Assembly (NCBI GenBank): GCA_003645495.1
Contig: QNFK01000140.1
Location: forward strand, 1-5,895
DNA from: Gammaproteobacteria bacterium
GTDB taxonomy: Bacteria; Pseudomonadota; Gammaproteobacteria; Steroidobacterales; Woeseiaceae
Direction of reading: 5' to 3'
Length of the DNA: 5,895 nucleotides
The notes under the pieces were generated by a model that ran no database searches, was not told where the DNA came from, and saw only the letters and a list, made by a program, of their open reading frames with translations. Of the stretch, positions 5,189 to 5,895 are shown in pieces (the stretch's first letter is position 1; every line of letters starts with the position of its first letter). Position numbers and translations under genes: made by a program.

Positions 5189-5710
5189 ATGAAACAGACT
5201 CACATGATTTTGGCACTATTTGGCGCCGTATTGGCCTTCCCGATGGCAGCTGCCGGGCAAAATGAACAGGCATCGGCCGGGGCAGCCTCAAAAACCGCGG
5301 CAATCGACAATATTGTCGTTGTTGGCGAAAAATCCCTGGCCGAATTACGGCGGGAAGTCGTCAGGGCCGAGGAGGACTTCTACTCAGTCTTCAACAAATT
5401 GAATGACGAGAAGGACTATAACGTTCGCTGCTTCTATGAGTCGCCGACAGGCACCCACATGAAGAATCACGTCTGCCGTGCAAGGTTCGTAACGAAAGCC
5501 TATTCACAGCATGCTTCCCGAAGCGGCAATAAAATATCTCGCGTGGCAAATCAGGATGGCAATCCCGCTTTTATCGAGAAAACGGCCAAATACGAGCAGA
5601 AGATGCAAACTTTGATTGCCGCTAACCCGGAATTGCTAGCGGCGTTGGTCGAGTATGATTCGGCGCGAACCCGATTTGTGGCGGAACGCGAGGATAGCGC
5701 CAACAACTAA
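5189..5710 (+). CDS. Small exported protein of unknown function
   Basis: The protein has 173 residues from the ATG at 5189; an in-frame ATG at 5177 adds METT. Neither start has a strong ribosome site, and I prefer 5189 because MKQTHMILALFGAVLAFPMAAAG is a classic signal peptide, probably cut after the AAA or AAG. Numbering from 5177, the mature part begins with a low-complexity Ala-rich linker (about 28-42). It continues with DNIVVVGEKSLAELRREVVR (44-63), acidic helical sequence, two cysteines (Cys85 in NVRCFYE, Cys100 in HVCRARF) that could form a disulphide, and C-terminal helices (about 131-172) containing NPELLAALVEY. The IVVVGEK stretch recalls the segment after the signal peptide of TonB-dependent receptors, but no barrel or plug follows. 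I do not recognise a named domain. It is monocistronic and divergent from the transporter. Confidence 0.8.
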   Translation: MKQTHMILALFGAVLAFPMAAAGQNEQASAGAASKTAAIDNIVVVGEKSLAELRREVVRAEEDFYSVFNKLNDEKDYNVRCFYESPTGTHMKNHVCRARFVTKAYSQHASRSGNKISRVANQDGNPAFIEKTAKYEQKMQTLIAANPELLAALVEYDSARTRFVAEREDSANN

Positions 5711-5737
5711 AGCCAAGACTCCTCAACGAAAATCTGG

Positions 5738-5764
5738 ACGGCTGCTTTTCCGTATAGCAGTCGT
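5738..5764 (+). repeat. Single hairpin downstream of the exported-protein gene
   Basis: ACGGCTGCT (5738-5746) and AGCAGTCGT (5756-5764) pair over 9 bases with one G-U, around the loop TTTCCGTAT, 27 bases after the stop. The stem sequence resembles the right arm of the intergenic repeat (CTGCTTTT ... AGCAG), so it is probably a solitary or decayed arm. It may serve as a 3'-end structure, but there is no T-run after it. Confidence 0.45.
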
Positions 5765-5876
5765 TCAGATCACTGACCGTCCTGGTCACCTGCCTTACTC
5801 AAAACAATGAGAAACGCGCCTAATCCGATTACCTGCTGGCGCACCCGCCCGTTAAGCCATCGTTACTGATCGCAAT

Positions 5877-5895
5877 TAGGGGGACAGTGACCCTA
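5877..5895. repeat. Possible start of a second, unrelated palindromic repeat
   Basis: TAGGGGGACAGTGACCCTA at the window edge begins with TAGGG and ends with CCCTA. I remember GGGGACAGTGACCC-like strings as dispersed palindromic repeats in gammaproteobacterial genomes, sometimes near RAYT (Y1 transposase) genes, but that is memory and not a search. The element is cut by the window end and no transposase is visible. Confidence 0.3.

Noticed and set aside
1..5895. CRISPR array
   Set aside because: The repeats are hundreds to thousands of bases apart, occur in both orientations and have no regular spacers; no cas gene is present.

Overview
The window looks like ordinary chromosome from a free-living proteobacterium, probably a gammaproteobacterium. 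The clues are a Tat-exported amidase, an ACS/SLC17-type MFS symporter, a DUF6090-like single-pass membrane protein, a G+C content of roughly half by eye, and intergenic spaces rich in small palindromic repeats. The lineage is inferred from gene style; there is no rRNA or other marker here. I saw no tRNA, rRNA, CRISPR array, transposase or phage gene.

Layout from left to right. 1-242: repeat-rich intergenic DNA. 243-977 (+): DUF6090-like membrane-anchored protein. 978-1212: intergenic, with a full repeat copy and a GTGCAT-rich dyad. 1213-1647 (+): unrecognised four-helix membrane protein. 1648-1796: convergent spacer with a perfect 14-bp palindrome. 1797-3356 (-): amidase-signature hydrolase with a twin-arginine signal. 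3357-3551: repeat copy. 3552-4832 (-): MFS transporter. 4833-5188: divergent intergenic region with another repeat copy, competing hairpins and a weak promoter. 5189-5710 (+): small exported protein of unknown function. 5711-5895: a single hairpin and, at the very end, the start of a different palindromic repeat.

The only functional pairing I can argue for is the transporter plus the amidase. They are on the same strand, transporter first, 195 bases apart. A plausible model is that the exported amidase releases a carboxylate from an amide outside the cytoplasm, and the ACS-type transporter moves that product or a relative. The substrate cannot be read from the sequence. The other three genes look like independent small units of unknown role.

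The most notable structure is not a gene. It is a dispersed element of about 77-86 bp with ends near AACGTCCGCTT and AAAGCGGACATT and two internal hairpin arms. Four colinear copies (40-125, 1002-1078, 3407-3485, 4900-4978) and several fragments occupy the intergenic spaces. The left hairpin arm shows paired compensatory changes between copies, which argues that its folding is maintained or is inherent in how the element spreads.
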